A DNA stretch of 13,407 nucleotides from JAFKKF01 sp038323025 (lineage in GTDB: Bacteria > Pseudomonadota > Alphaproteobacteria > Rhizobiales > Kaistiaceae). This document shows, piece after piece, positions 6,163-13,150 of this stretch. A model generated the notes under the pieces. The model did no database searches and was not told the origin of the DNA. It worked only from the letters and a program-made list of their open reading frames with translations. The stretch's first letter is position 1; every line of letters begins with the position of its first letter. Made by a program: the position numbers and the translations under genes. The stretch is taken from the NCBI GenBank assembly GCA_038323025.1, contig JBBQGL010000118.1, positions 1 through 13,407 of the forward strand, read 5' to 3'.

Positions 6163-7962
6163 TCAAAGTCTTATTTCGCCGGAGCTTATCCGCGCATATA
6201 GCGCGGCATCGAGGCGGACAAAGGCCCCGGCGGCCGGGTCGTCGAAATACAGCCGGTCGGCGATCCGCTCGGGATCGAAGCCCTCGCGGACAAGGCCGAC
6301 CTTGCGCTGCTTGAACGTCGAGGTTGAGTCGATCGATGGCTGCAAGCGGAGAAACAGGGGCCGTGCATAGGGCGGGAGGCAGGCGCGGATGTGGCGGTGC
6401 AGCGCGGCAAGGTCGAAGCCCGCGCCAACCGCGACCGCAGCCATGCCGGCGCGGCCTTCACTTCCGGCCACGGCGACGCCGTAAACGTTGGCCTCCAGCA
6501 CGCCCGTCAGGCCGGTGATGGCCTCGGCGACCTCCGAGGTCGACACGTTTTCACCCTTCCAGCGGAAGGTGTCGCCGATGCGGTCCGCGAAATAGTAGCG
6601 GCCGCGGCGGTCGCGGCGCATGAGATCTCCGGTTCGGAACCACCGATCGCCCTTGCGGAAGACGTCGTGGAGGATCTTTTTCTCGGTCTCGCCCTTGTCG
6701 GCGTAGCCGTCGAACCGCTGGCCGGGGCGCAGCGGGTCGAACGCAATTTCGGCTACGACCTCGCCAACCTCGTCGGGCTGGCATTCGATGCAAGTGCCGT
6801 CGAGGCCGCGGAGCGGTATCTCGCGCGCGAGATCGTAGCGGACATTGGTGATCGGGAAGATGCGGCGGGCCCAGCGCGGCACCCGCCCGACCGCGCCGGG
6901 CGTGTTGTCGAAATTGAACATGACGGCATTGCCCTCGGTGGCGGCATAGAACTCGCGAATCGCCGGGACGCCGAAGCGGGCCCGGAAGGCAGGCCACACA
7001 TCGGGACGCAAACCATTGCCGCAACAGAGGCGTATGCGGTGCTGCTTCTCCTTTGGATGAGGTGGCGCGTTGACCAGGTAGCGGCAGAGTTCACCGATGT
7101 ACTGGAACAGCGTGCACTCGCGATCGACGACGTCGTCCCAGAACTGGCGGGCGGAAAACCGGTCACGAATAAAGACCGAGCCGCCGACCATCAGGCAGGC
7201 GCCGATGGCGCAGACGCCGCCGACGGTGTGATAGAGGGGCAGGCAATCGTACATGCGGTCGCCGGCCTTCGCCTCGGTCGCGGCCGAGAAGGCAAGCATG
7301 GCGGCAAGCACCCGGTAGTGGTTGATGTTGGCCGCCTTGGGCAGTCCCGTAGTGCCGCTGGTGTAGATATAGAGGCAGCGATCCTCGTGGCTGAGGCGAG
7401 GTCGCTCGTCCGGCGGGATCGGCCCGTCGTCGAGCTCCCCGACCAGGGAGTCGATGCGATCGTCGCCATCCCGCGCGCCGCCATGCCGCCATACGGTGAG
7501 CGGTTTCTCCACGTGGGGGAGAGCGCTGGCGAAAGCCTCGGCGAGTTCGTCTGCAACGATGATGTGGCGCGGGGCGACGAGGTCGATGCAGTGGGCGAGC
7601 GCCGCGCCGGCGAGGTGCGTGTTGAGGAGGGCGGTGATGCCGCCGGCCCGGCCGATCCCCAACCAAACGGCAGGAAATTCCGGCCGGTTCGGCATCAGCA
7701 GGCAGACGACGTCGCCCTTGCCGATGCCATTGCCGAGGGCCCAGCGCGCGTATTGGTTGGCGCGGGCATTGAACTGGCGATAGGTGAGGCTCTCGCTGTC
7801 CGAGAAAAGCGCCACCCGATCCCCGAAGCGGAGGGCAAGCTCCTCGGCCACCACCGGGAAGGTACGCTCCTTCCTCCGCGCCATCGGCGTGACCAGGCGC
7901 AGGATGCGATAGATCCCGCGGACATAGGCGAGGTCGTCTCTGATATGATCGAGGACGTGCAT
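6163..7962 (-). CDS. Long/very-long-chain acyl-CoA synthetase, FATP (SLC27)-like
   Basis: A 599-residue ANL enzyme of the fatty-acid-transport-protein type, which couples fatty acid uptake to CoA activation. The P-loop is YIYTSGTTGLPK (198-209), the A5 motif is FYAATEGN (338-345), and the ribose-binding Asp is D446 in RTGDL. The FATP signature DRIGDTFRWKGENVSTSEV spans 460-478. The C-terminal end is STFKQRKVGLVREGFDP (548-564), where K551 is the probable catalytic lysine. Length and N-terminus (YVRGIYRILRLVTP, then RTFPVVAEELA) agree with bacterial 'long-chain-acyl-CoA synthetase' relatives, so the ATG at 7962 is chosen, although no good Shine-Dalgarno precedes it. The open frame extends upstream to 8307 but that part runs antisense to the TusA-like gene and is not family-like. 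It is divergent from the TusA-like gene and upstream of, on the same strand as, the flippase operon. Confidence 0.93.
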   Translation of the reverse strand: MHVLDHIRDDLAYVRGIYRILRLVTPMARRKERTFPVVAEELALRFGDRVALFSDSESLTYRQFNARANQYARWALGNGIGKGDVVCLLMPNRPEFPAVWLGIGRAGGITALLNTHLAGAALAHCIDLVAPRHIIVADELAEAFASALPHVEKPLTVWRHGGARDGDDRIDSLVGELDDGPIPPDERPRLSHEDRCLYIYTSGTTGLPKAANINHYRVLAAMLAFSAATEAKAGDRMYDCLPLYHTVGGVCAIGACLMVGGSVFIRDRFSARQFWDDVVDRECTLFQYIGELCRYLVNAPPHPKEKQHRIRLCCGNGLRPDVWPAFRARFGVPAIREFYAATEGNAVMFNFDNTPGAVGRVPRWARRIFPITNVRYDLAREIPLRGLDGTCIECQPDEVGEVVAEIAFDPLRPGQRFDGYADKGETEKKILHDVFRKGDRWFRTGDLMRRDRRGRYYFADRIGDTFRWKGENVSTSEVAEAITGLTGVLEANVYGVAVAGSEGRAGMAAVAVGAGFDLAALHRHIRACLPPYARPLFLRLQPSIDSTSTFKQRKVGLVREGFDPERIADRLYFDDPAAGAFVRLDAALYARISSGEIRL

Positions 7963-8015
7963 CCCGGGTGTGAATCTAGCACAGCCCGGGCTTTTTGATG
8001 GAAGCGGAGTAGCCG

Positions 8016-8258
8016 TTGACCGGGATTGACTGGAGCCATGACGCCGTGCTCGACGCGCGCGGGCTCGCCTGTCCGCTGCCGGTGCTGAAGGCGCGGAAAG
8101 CCCTCCTGGGAATGGCGCCCGGCCGGCGACTGCTGGTCGAGACGACCGACCCGATGGCCGCGATCGACCTTCCCCATTTCTGCACCGAGGCGGGGCACAT
8201 CCTGCTCGCGTCCGAACTGGTGGACGGCGTGCATCGTTTTTTGATCGCGCGGGGGTAG
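8016..8258 (+). CDS. TusA/SirA-family sulfurtransferase-like protein
   Basis: An 80-residue protein of the TusA family, small cytosolic carriers that pass persulfide sulfur from cysteine desulfurases or rhodaneses to tRNA thiolation, molybdenum cofactor or other pathways. The family motif is present as DARGLACPLPVLKARKAL, with the CPxP cysteine at residue 19. The later part (ETTDPMAAIDLPHFCTEAGH) matches the second conserved block, including its DxxxxxDxPxFC pattern. Length is normal. The TTG start is preceded by GGAG (8006-8009) 6 nt upstream. An upstream in-frame ATG at 7998 is cut off by a stop after four codons. The first codons lie 53 bp from the divergent FATP-type start. The gene stands alone, so its specific sulfur acceptor cannot be deduced. 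Confidence 0.9.
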   Translation: MTGIDWSHDAVLDARGLACPLPVLKARKALLGMAPGRRLLVETTDPMAAIDLPHFCTEAGHILLASELVDGVHRFLIARG

Positions 8259-8270
8259 CGGAATATCGGT

Positions 8271-8318
8271 GCGTCCTTCGAGGCTCGATCGCAAAGCGAT
8301 CGAGCAACCTCAGGATGG
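8271..8318. repeat. REP-like palindromic element, copy 1
   Basis: The flank CGTCCTTCGAGG is followed by a perfect 9-bp stem CTCGATCGC / GCGATCGAG around an AAA loop (8284-8304), then CCTCAGGATGG. The outer TCCT/AGGA and GAGG/CCTC also pair around a 2-nt bulge. This form of hairpin is widespread in rhizobial intergenic regions. It begins 12 bp after the TusA-like stop and may also stop transcription, although no T-run follows. Confidence 0.75.
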
Positions 8319-8415
8319 CGGGTTTGTTGTATCGGAGGCGAGGCCGAAGCGAATTGCCTTAACCGGCGATCCTCACTGAATCCTGCGCCCTCGTGCGACG
8401 GGCGAGCGTCCCTCG

Positions 8416-8457
8416 CCATCCAGAGGTGCTCGCGCGAAGCGCGAGCCCCGAAGGACG
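8416..8457. repeat. REP-like palindromic element, copy 2 (inverted)
   Basis: This is the same element as at 8271-8318 in opposite orientation. It has a CCATCC-AGAGG flank, then an 8-bp stem GCTCGCGC / GCGCGAGC around a GAA loop (8428-8446), then CCCCGAAGGACG. The outer flanks are conserved between copies whereas the stem arms differ but stay complementary. That is compensatory change, which points to selection on the hairpin. It lies 11 bp from the CobW-family stop. Confidence 0.75.
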
Positions 8458-8468
8458 GCCTCCCTCTT

Positions 8469-9569
8469 TCAGCGCGCGCGGAAGCCGGGGATGGCCAGCG
8501 GGTTGGCAAGGAGGGCCGCCCGGTCGGGCGCATCGAGACCGCCGCCGAGAAATCCATCGACGAGACGTTCCAGCGCCGGGCGGTCGAGATCCTTGGCGAT
8601 GACGCTGAGCCAGCTCCGCCGGTCGCCGTCCGGCCAATGGTCGATCGGTATCGGTGGCGAGAGCAGGCCGCCGGCGCCCTGCACGAGGAACGGCCGCTCG
8701 GGATCTTCAGCGGCGGCCAGGATGCCCTTCAGGCGCACGATGCGGGAACCGGGATCGAGCGCCAGATGGTCGAGGAAGTCGTAGAACGCGGTCCCCGGGA
8801 TCGCACCGTCGCGGACAATCGCGAACGCCGAGAAGCCGGTCGGGTCGGCCGCGCCCGCATCACCGGAAGCAAAGGCGTCGAGGCCCAGCCAGCCGAGGAT
8901 ACCCGCGTCATCGGCTGGGGGATCGAAGGCGTTGGTCAGCGCCGCGGCGAGCGAGGCGTCGCGGGCGTCAAGGATCGGTGCTCCCGGGTTGAGGCGGCGG
9001 AGCCGGGCGCGGAGGGGTTCCGCCTTTGCCTCAGCGTCGATTCGATCGAGTTTGGTGAGAACGATGCGGTCCGCGGCCGCGACCTGTTTCAGCAGAGATT
9101 CGTCCGCATCAAGCGCAGGCAGGCCGGCGGCGGCGTCCACGACGGTGACGATGCCGTCGGTGTGATAGCGCAGGCTGAGATACGGATGGCGGGCAACCAG
9201 AAAGAGGATCGGGCCCGGATCGGCGATCCCGGCGGTCTCGATCACCACGCGGCTCAGCTTGTCGATGCGGCCGTTGTCGAGGGCGCGGAGGAGGCGCTCC
9301 AGGGCATCGACCAGTTCGCCGCGCACCGTGCAGCAGACGCAGCCGCCGGAGAGCGAAACGATGCCCTCGTCGGCCGTCTCGGTGACTGCACCGTCGATCG
9401 CGACCGCGCCGGGCTCGTTGACGATGACCGCCGTGCCCGCGAAACGCTGGTCTTTGATAAGCCGGTTCAGGAGCGTCGTCTTGCCGGCGCCGAGGGCTCC
9501 GGTGATGAGGGTCAGCGGTATCGGCGGCTTGCGGGCCCTGGGCTCGCCCGCGCCGACGCTATTGGACAA
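8469..9569 (-). CDS. CobW/COG0523-family G3E GTPase (putative metal chaperone)
   Basis: A 366-residue P-loop GTPase of the CobW/YjiA group, which deliver metal ions (zinc, cobalt or others) to client proteins. The Walker A is GALGAGKT (24-31). The metal-binding motif CVCC (77-80) sits within GGCVCCTVRGELVDAL, the G3E motif is ETAG within IETAGIADP (110-117), and the base-recognition motif is TKLD (172-175). The C-terminal CobW_C domain is about 245-345. Unusually, the family NEFG motif reads NEPG (51-54). There is no His-rich tail. The start is a TTG whose first codons overlap the carboxypeptidase stop by 11 nt; the next in-frame ATG is absent, and residues 18-24 begin the GTPase core. Proximity to the urease operon suggests a metal role, but UreG is the dedicated urease GTPase, so a direct link is only inference. 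Confidence 0.9.
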   Translation of the reverse strand: MSNSVGAGEPRARKPPIPLTLITGALGAGKTTLLNRLIKDQRFAGTAVIVNEPGAVAIDGAVTETADEGIVSLSGGCVCCTVRGELVDALERLLRALDNGRIDKLSRVVIETAGIADPGPILFLVARHPYLSLRYHTDGIVTVVDAAAGLPALDADESLLKQVAAADRIVLTKLDRIDAEAKAEPLRARLRRLNPGAPILDARDASLAAALTNAFDPPADDAGILGWLGLDAFASGDAGAADPTGFSAFAIVRDGAIPGTAFYDFLDHLALDPGSRIVRLKGILAAAEDPERPFLVQGAGGLLSPPIPIDHWPDGDRRSWLSVIAKDLDRPALERLVDGFLGGGLDAPDRAALLANPLAIPGFRAR

Positions 9570-10773
9570 GGGCTGCCGGGGCCTTGCCGCCGGCGCCCTG
9601 GGGATCGAAGCGTTGGCTGAAGTTGACGGTTCGGCCGTCTACGGCGGCGCCGGTCCCGGGAAGATGCGGGCGCGGCCGGGGGAGGGGCACTCGCTTCGCG
9701 CGGTTGAGTTCGGCGGCGCTCGGCGAGGTGCTCGGGGAGTTGACCACGATCGGCGCCGGATCAACCCCTGCCGCGACCGTCGACGAACCGGGGTCGGCGC
9801 CACCGGTCGTCACCACCACCGGCGCCATGACAGCGAAGGGCGGATCGAGCGAAGTGCCGGTGAGCGAGGCGTCATCCTCCTCCGTCGGCGAATGCCGCTT
9901 GCAGACCGCGTCGTGCAAATTGGCAGGCGCGCCGCCCGACCCTTCGCCGCGGTAGCCGGCGAGGTCGCCGACCGATCCGCCGATGCCGGCAAAACCGCCG
10001 TTGAGAAGCTTGGCCGCGGTCTCGGCCCGCTGCTTGGACGAGTCGGCGCCGAGCACCACGACAATCAGCGTACGGCCGTTGCGCGTGGCGCTGGCGACCA
10101 TGTTGTAGCCGGCGGCACAGGTGAAGCCGGTCTTCATGCCATTGGCGCCGCGGTAGCGGTCGAGGAGGATGTTCTGCGAGCGGAGGATGCGGCGGCCGGC
10201 CTTGATGGCGGGGATGCCGAGATACGGACGGTATTCGGGAAAATCCAGCCACAAGGCGCGGGAGAGGACGGCGAGATCGCGCGCCGTGGTGAAGTGCTGG
10301 TCGTTCGGGAGCCCGTTCGGGTTTTCGAAATGAGTACCGGTCATTCCGAGCGCCCGGGCGGCGGCGTTCATCTCGCCGACGAAGCGCGCCTCGCTGCCGC
10401 CGACCGCCTCGCCGACCGCAACGGCGATGTCGTTGGCAGAGTGAACGAGCATCATCTTCAGGGCGTTATCGAGGGTCATCACCGTGCCGATCGGGAAGCC
10501 CATCTTCGACGGCGGCTCCGCTTGCGCATTGGCTGACTCGGTTACCGGCGAAGTCAGCTTGATGCGCCCGGTCCTAAGGGCGGCAAAGGTCACGTATGCG
10601 GTCATCAGCTTGGTGACCGATGCGGGGAAGGCGGGCTTGCCGGAATTGTGCTGGGCGAGAATCCTGCCGCCATTGGCATCGATGACGATGTAGGCCGGGG
10701 TCGTTGCTGCCGCCGCAACCGGGATCAGAAAAAGGCAAAGGAAAGCCAGGCCGGAGGGCAATCGCAATTTCAA
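9559..10773 (-). CDS. D-alanyl-D-alanine carboxypeptidase (S11, PBP5/DacF-like)
   Basis: A 404-residue penicillin-binding protein that trims the terminal D-alanine of peptidoglycan stem peptides in the periplasm. A signal peptide covers about residues 1-23 (hydrophobic FLCLFLIPVAAAA). The three active-site motifs are complete: SVTK (52-55, nucleophile S52), SAN (112-114) and KTG (214-216). The last 130-140 residues are low in complexity, rich in Pro, Ala, Thr and Ser, and include VPLPRPRPH (362-370), a tail common in rhizobial members in place of the usual C-terminal membrane-anchoring helix. The TTG start is preceded by GAGG 4 nt upstream. A candidate promoter lies about 50 nt upstream. It probably shares a transcript with the overlapping CobW-family gene and is divergent from ureD. 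Confidence 0.92.
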   Translation of the reverse strand: MKLRLPSGLAFLCLFLIPVAAAATTPAYIVIDANGGRILAQHNSGKPAFPASVTKLMTAYVTFAALRTGRIKLTSPVTESANAQAEPPSKMGFPIGTVMTLDNALKMMLVHSANDIAVAVGEAVGGSEARFVGEMNAAARALGMTGTHFENPNGLPNDQHFTTARDLAVLSRALWLDFPEYRPYLGIPAIKAGRRILRSQNILLDRYRGANGMKTGFTCAAGYNMVASATRNGRTLIVVVLGADSSKQRAETAAKLLNGGFAGIGGSVGDLAGYRGEGSGGAPANLHDAVCKRHSPTEEDDASLTGTSLDPPFAVMAPVVVTTGGADPGSSTVAAGVDPAPIVVNSPSTSPSAAELNRAKRVPLPRPRPHLPGTGAAVDGRTVNFSQRFDPQGAGGKAPAALVQ

Positions 10774-10820
10774 CGAGCCTCAGTTTATGTGGCCGGCGCA
10801 GGGACCGCGGGACAGCATTT

Positions 10821-10849
10821 GCATAGCCCACCTTCGCGCGGATTGGCAA
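10821..10849 (-). promoter_or_regulatory. Candidate promoter of the carboxypeptidase-CobW operon
   Basis: On the minus strand TTGCCA (10849-10844) and CTATGC (10826-10821) are separated by 17 nt. This resembles the alphaproteobacterial vegetative consensus (TTGAC and CTATRTT). It lies about 50 nt upstream of the TTG start at 10773. It was found by eye. No equally good promoter for ureD was seen in the divergent 218-bp region. Confidence 0.35.
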
Positions 10850-10991
10850 AGCCGGATCGTCGCACTGCCGCTTCCCTTTGCATTTGCCTGTAAATTCGGC
10901 GCCAATGGTGATTGTTCCATCCATCGAAGTATCGGTGGGAGAGATGGCTTCGGGCTTGCATGAGACGGCGTTGTCGAAAAGGATCGTTTCC

Positions 10992-11864
10992 GTGACCGTC
11001 CTGCAGCCGATCCAGAGCGCGCCGCGCGCCGTCCAGACCCGTCTCGAACGTGTCTCCGGCCGTGCCCGGATAGCCGTGCGGGCGGAGCCTCGCGCCGGAG
11101 ACCAGGCTTTCGGGCGGACGCGGCTTGACGTGCTCTACCAGCAGGGAGCGGCGAAAATCCGGCTGCCGCGCATGGCCGCGGGCGATCCCATCGAGGCGGT
11201 CCTCCTCAATACCGCCGGTGGTGTCACCGGCGGCGATCGCCTCGCCTTCGAAGTTTCGGTGGGCGAAGGAGCGCGCGCCGTCGCGACCACGCAGGCCGCC
11301 GAGCGGGTCTACAAGCGGACCTCCGGAGTCGCAGAGATCGAGACCACGCTGACGGTGGAAGCGGGCGGCCGGCTGGACTGGCTCCCCCAGGAAACCATTC
11401 TCTTCGACAATTCCGGCCTGGCGCGGCGGCTCACCGCGGAGGTGGCGCCGGGAGCTTCGCTGCTTGCGATCGAAAGCCTGTTGCTCGGCCGCGCCGCCAT
11501 GGGCGAGCGCGTGCGCCAGGTCTTCGCCACCGATTCATGGCGTATCCGGCGCGGCGGCAAGCTGGTCTTCGCCGACACCGTGCGACTCGACGGCGATGCG
11601 CTGGCCCAGATGGCCGGCGGGGCCACCGGCGCCGGCGCTGCTGCCTTCGCGACGCTGGTCCTCGTCGCCCCCGGCGCGGAGGCGATGCTCGAGCGTGCCC
11701 GCGAGGCGCTGGCGGAAACCGCCGTCGAGGGCGGGGTGAGCGCCTGGAACGGGCTCCTGGTTGCGCGCATGATCGCGGCTGGCGGACAGGCGCTCCGCAC
11801 CGGTCTCATTCCGCTGGTCGAGGCGCTCCGCGGCGCCGCGATGCCGCGGGTCTGGTATTGCTGA
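10992..11864 (+). CDS. ureD: Urease accessory protein UreD
   Basis: UreD (UreH) binds apo-urease and, with UreF and UreG, forms the complex that inserts nickel into the active site. The conserved LDVLYQQGAAKIRLPRM, LLNTAGGVTGGDRL and AAERVYKR blocks and the C-terminal WNGLLVARMIA...LIPLVEALRG identify the family. The start is uncertain. A GTG at 10992 has AAGGA 8 nt upstream (10979-10983) and gives 290 residues, the usual length. ATGs at 10944 and 10905 and a TTG at 10878 are in frame and would give 306, 319 and 328 residues. The gene opens the urease operon; ureA starts 10 bp after its stop. The upstream 218 bp is shared with the divergent carboxypeptidase gene. Confidence 0.94.
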   Translation: MTVLQPIQSAPRAVQTRLERVSGRARIAVRAEPRAGDQAFGRTRLDVLYQQGAAKIRLPRMAAGDPIEAVLLNTAGGVTGGDRLAFEVSVGEGARAVATTQAAERVYKRTSGVAEIETTLTVEAGGRLDWLPQETILFDNSGLARRLTAEVAPGASLLAIESLLLGRAAMGERVRQVFATDSWRIRRGGKLVFADTVRLDGDALAQMAGGATGAGAAAFATLVLVAPGAEAMLERAREALAETAVEGGVSAWNGLLVARMIAAGGQALRTGLIPLVEALRGAAMPRVWYC

Positions 11865-11874
11865 CGGAGATTTC

Positions 11875-12177
11875 ATGAACCTGACGCCACGCGAAAGGGA
11901 CAAGCTGCTCATCGCCATGGCCGCGATCGTCGCGCGCCGGCGCCTCGAGCGCGGGGTCAAGCTCAACTATCCGGAAGCAATCGCCCTCATCTCCGACTAC
12001 GTGGTCGAGGGTGCCCGCGACGGCCGCTCGGTCGCCGACCTGATGGCGTCGGGCGCCACGGTGGTGCGCCGCGAGCAGGTGATGGAAGGCGTCGCCGAGA
12101 TGATCCACGACGTACAGGTAGAAGCCACTTTCCCGGACGGGACGAAGCTCGTCACCGTCCACGAACCAATCCGCTGA
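11875..12177 (+). CDS. ureA: Urease gamma subunit UreA
   Basis: A 100-residue structural subunit of the three-chain urease (UreABC)3. It starts MNLTPRERDKLLIAMAA and carries GVKLNYPEAIALISDYVVEGARDG (27-50). Other family blocks are VADLMASGATVV and EVQ-like MIHDVQVEATFPDGTKLVTVHEPI at the C-terminus. Length is exactly that of the family. GGAG lies 5 nt upstream of the ATG. It is not fused to UreB, unlike in Helicobacter. Confidence 0.98.
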   Translation: MNLTPRERDKLLIAMAAIVARRRLERGVKLNYPEAIALISDYVVEGARDGRSVADLMASGATVVRREQVMEGVAEMIHDVQVEATFPDGTKLVTVHEPIR

Positions 12178-12190
12178 ACTGGAGCGAGTG

Positions 12191-12781
12191 ATGAAATACC
12201 TCCGCATGCCGCTTTTCGCCGCCGGCCTCATGGTGCTGGCGGCTCCGGCCTATGCCCACGTCGGCGCAGGCGAGACGAATTCCTTCGGTGCCGGGTTCAT
12301 GCACCCGTTTCTCGGCCTCGACCACATCACGGTCATGGTGGCGGTCGGCCTCTGGGCCGCCTTGAAGGGCGGGCGCGCGCTATGGGTATGGCCGGCGACC
12401 TTCGTCGGCGTGATGCTGGTCGGCGGGGCGCTCGGGATGGCGCAGGTGCCGGTGCCCTTTGTCGAGCCGGGCATACTTGCCTCGGTGGTGGCGCTCGGCC
12501 TCCTGGTGGCGCTGGCGGTCGATCTTCCGATCTGGACCGGCGGCCTCATCATCGGGCTGTTCGCGATCTTCCACGGGCACGCCCACGGGACCGAGGTGCC
12601 GGCGGCGGTGAGCGGCATCCAATACATGGCCGGCTTTGCGGCGGCGACGGCGCTGCTGCACGCGCTTGGCATCTTGGGCGCGCTGGTGCTCGGCCGGCGG
12701 CATCGCGAGATCGTGCGGGTGGCTGGCGCGGCCTGCGCGCTCATCGGCCTCGCGCTGGTCGCGGGCGTGGTCGAGGTCTGA
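12191..12781 (+). CDS. ureJ: HupE/UreJ-family protein, predicted nickel permease
   Basis: A 196-residue inner-membrane protein of the HupE/UreJ family, whose members import nickel (or cobalt) for urease or hydrogenase. It has a cleavable signal peptide ending APAYA-HVG (cleavage after residue 22). The family motif HPFLGLDH is at 38-45. There are about six membrane segments and a histidine cluster HGHAHG (128-133) likely to bind metal. The ATG at 12191 has GGAG 6 nt upstream; a GTG immediately before it (12188) is also possible. It is inserted between ureA and ureB, and its 3' end carries the ureB Shine-Dalgarno, so it belongs to the operon and probably feeds nickel to the apo-enzyme. Confidence 0.93.
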   Translation: MKYLRMPLFAAGLMVLAAPAYAHVGAGETNSFGAGFMHPFLGLDHITVMVAVGLWAALKGGRALWVWPATFVGVMLVGGALGMAQVPVPFVEPGILASVVALGLLVALAVDLPIWTGGLIIGLFAIFHGHAHGTEVPAAVSGIQYMAGFAAATALLHALGILGALVLGRRHREIVRVAGAACALIGLALVAGVVEV

Positions 12782-12782
12782 G

Positions 12783-13088
12783 ATGATCCCGGGCGAACTC
12801 TTCCCGGCGGCGGGCGAGATCGAGTTGAACGCCGGCCAGCCGACCGTCACCATCGACGTCGCCAATTCCGGCGACCGTCCGGTGCAGGTCGGCTCGCACT
12901 ATCATTTCTACGAGACCAATCCGGCGCTTTCCTTCGACCGGGAGAAGGTGCGCGGCATGCGCCTCGACATCCCCGCCGGTACCGCCGTCCGCTTCGAGCC
13001 GGGCCAGACCCGCACCGTGACGCTCGTCCCTTACCGGGGCGACCGGATCGTGTTCGGGTTCAATCAGAAGGTGATGGGGAGCCTCTGA
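12783..13088 (+). CDS. ureB: Urease beta subunit UreB
   Basis: A 101-residue structural subunit of urease. Diagnostic blocks are MIPGELFPAAGEIELNAGQP at the start, ANSGDRPVQVGSHYHFYETNPAL (36-58) in the middle, then RLDIPAGTAVRFEPGQTRTV and VFGFNQKVMG near the end. The ATG at 12783 is 1 nt after the ureJ stop and has GAGG 6 nt upstream within ureJ. The frame is open for 49 codons further upstream, but those are out of frame with ureJ and not family-like. Expected length and no defects. Confidence 0.98.
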   Translation: MIPGELFPAAGEIELNAGQPTVTIDVANSGDRPVQVGSHYHFYETNPALSFDREKVRGMRLDIPAGTAVRFEPGQTRTVTLVPYRGDRIVFGFNQKVMGSL

Positions 13089-13150
13089 CGCTCCATCGCC
13101 GCTTCCTCCCGACGCCAAGCCGCGTCCGCCACCGTCCTTGAGGACCAGAG

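Noticed and set aside
6391..7998. A 535-codon plus-strand frame opposite the FATP-type synthetase.
   Set aside because: Low-information composition and no domain; the opposite strand encodes an intact enzyme.
8637..9620. A 327-codon plus-strand frame opposite the CobW-family gene.
   Set aside because: Antisense shadow; the minus strand has complete GTPase motifs.
10774..10991. Sigma-54/NtrC-type promoter for the urease operon.
   Set aside because: TGGC and TTGC words occur but not with the required GG-N10-GC spacing, so nitrogen control cannot be supported from this sequence.
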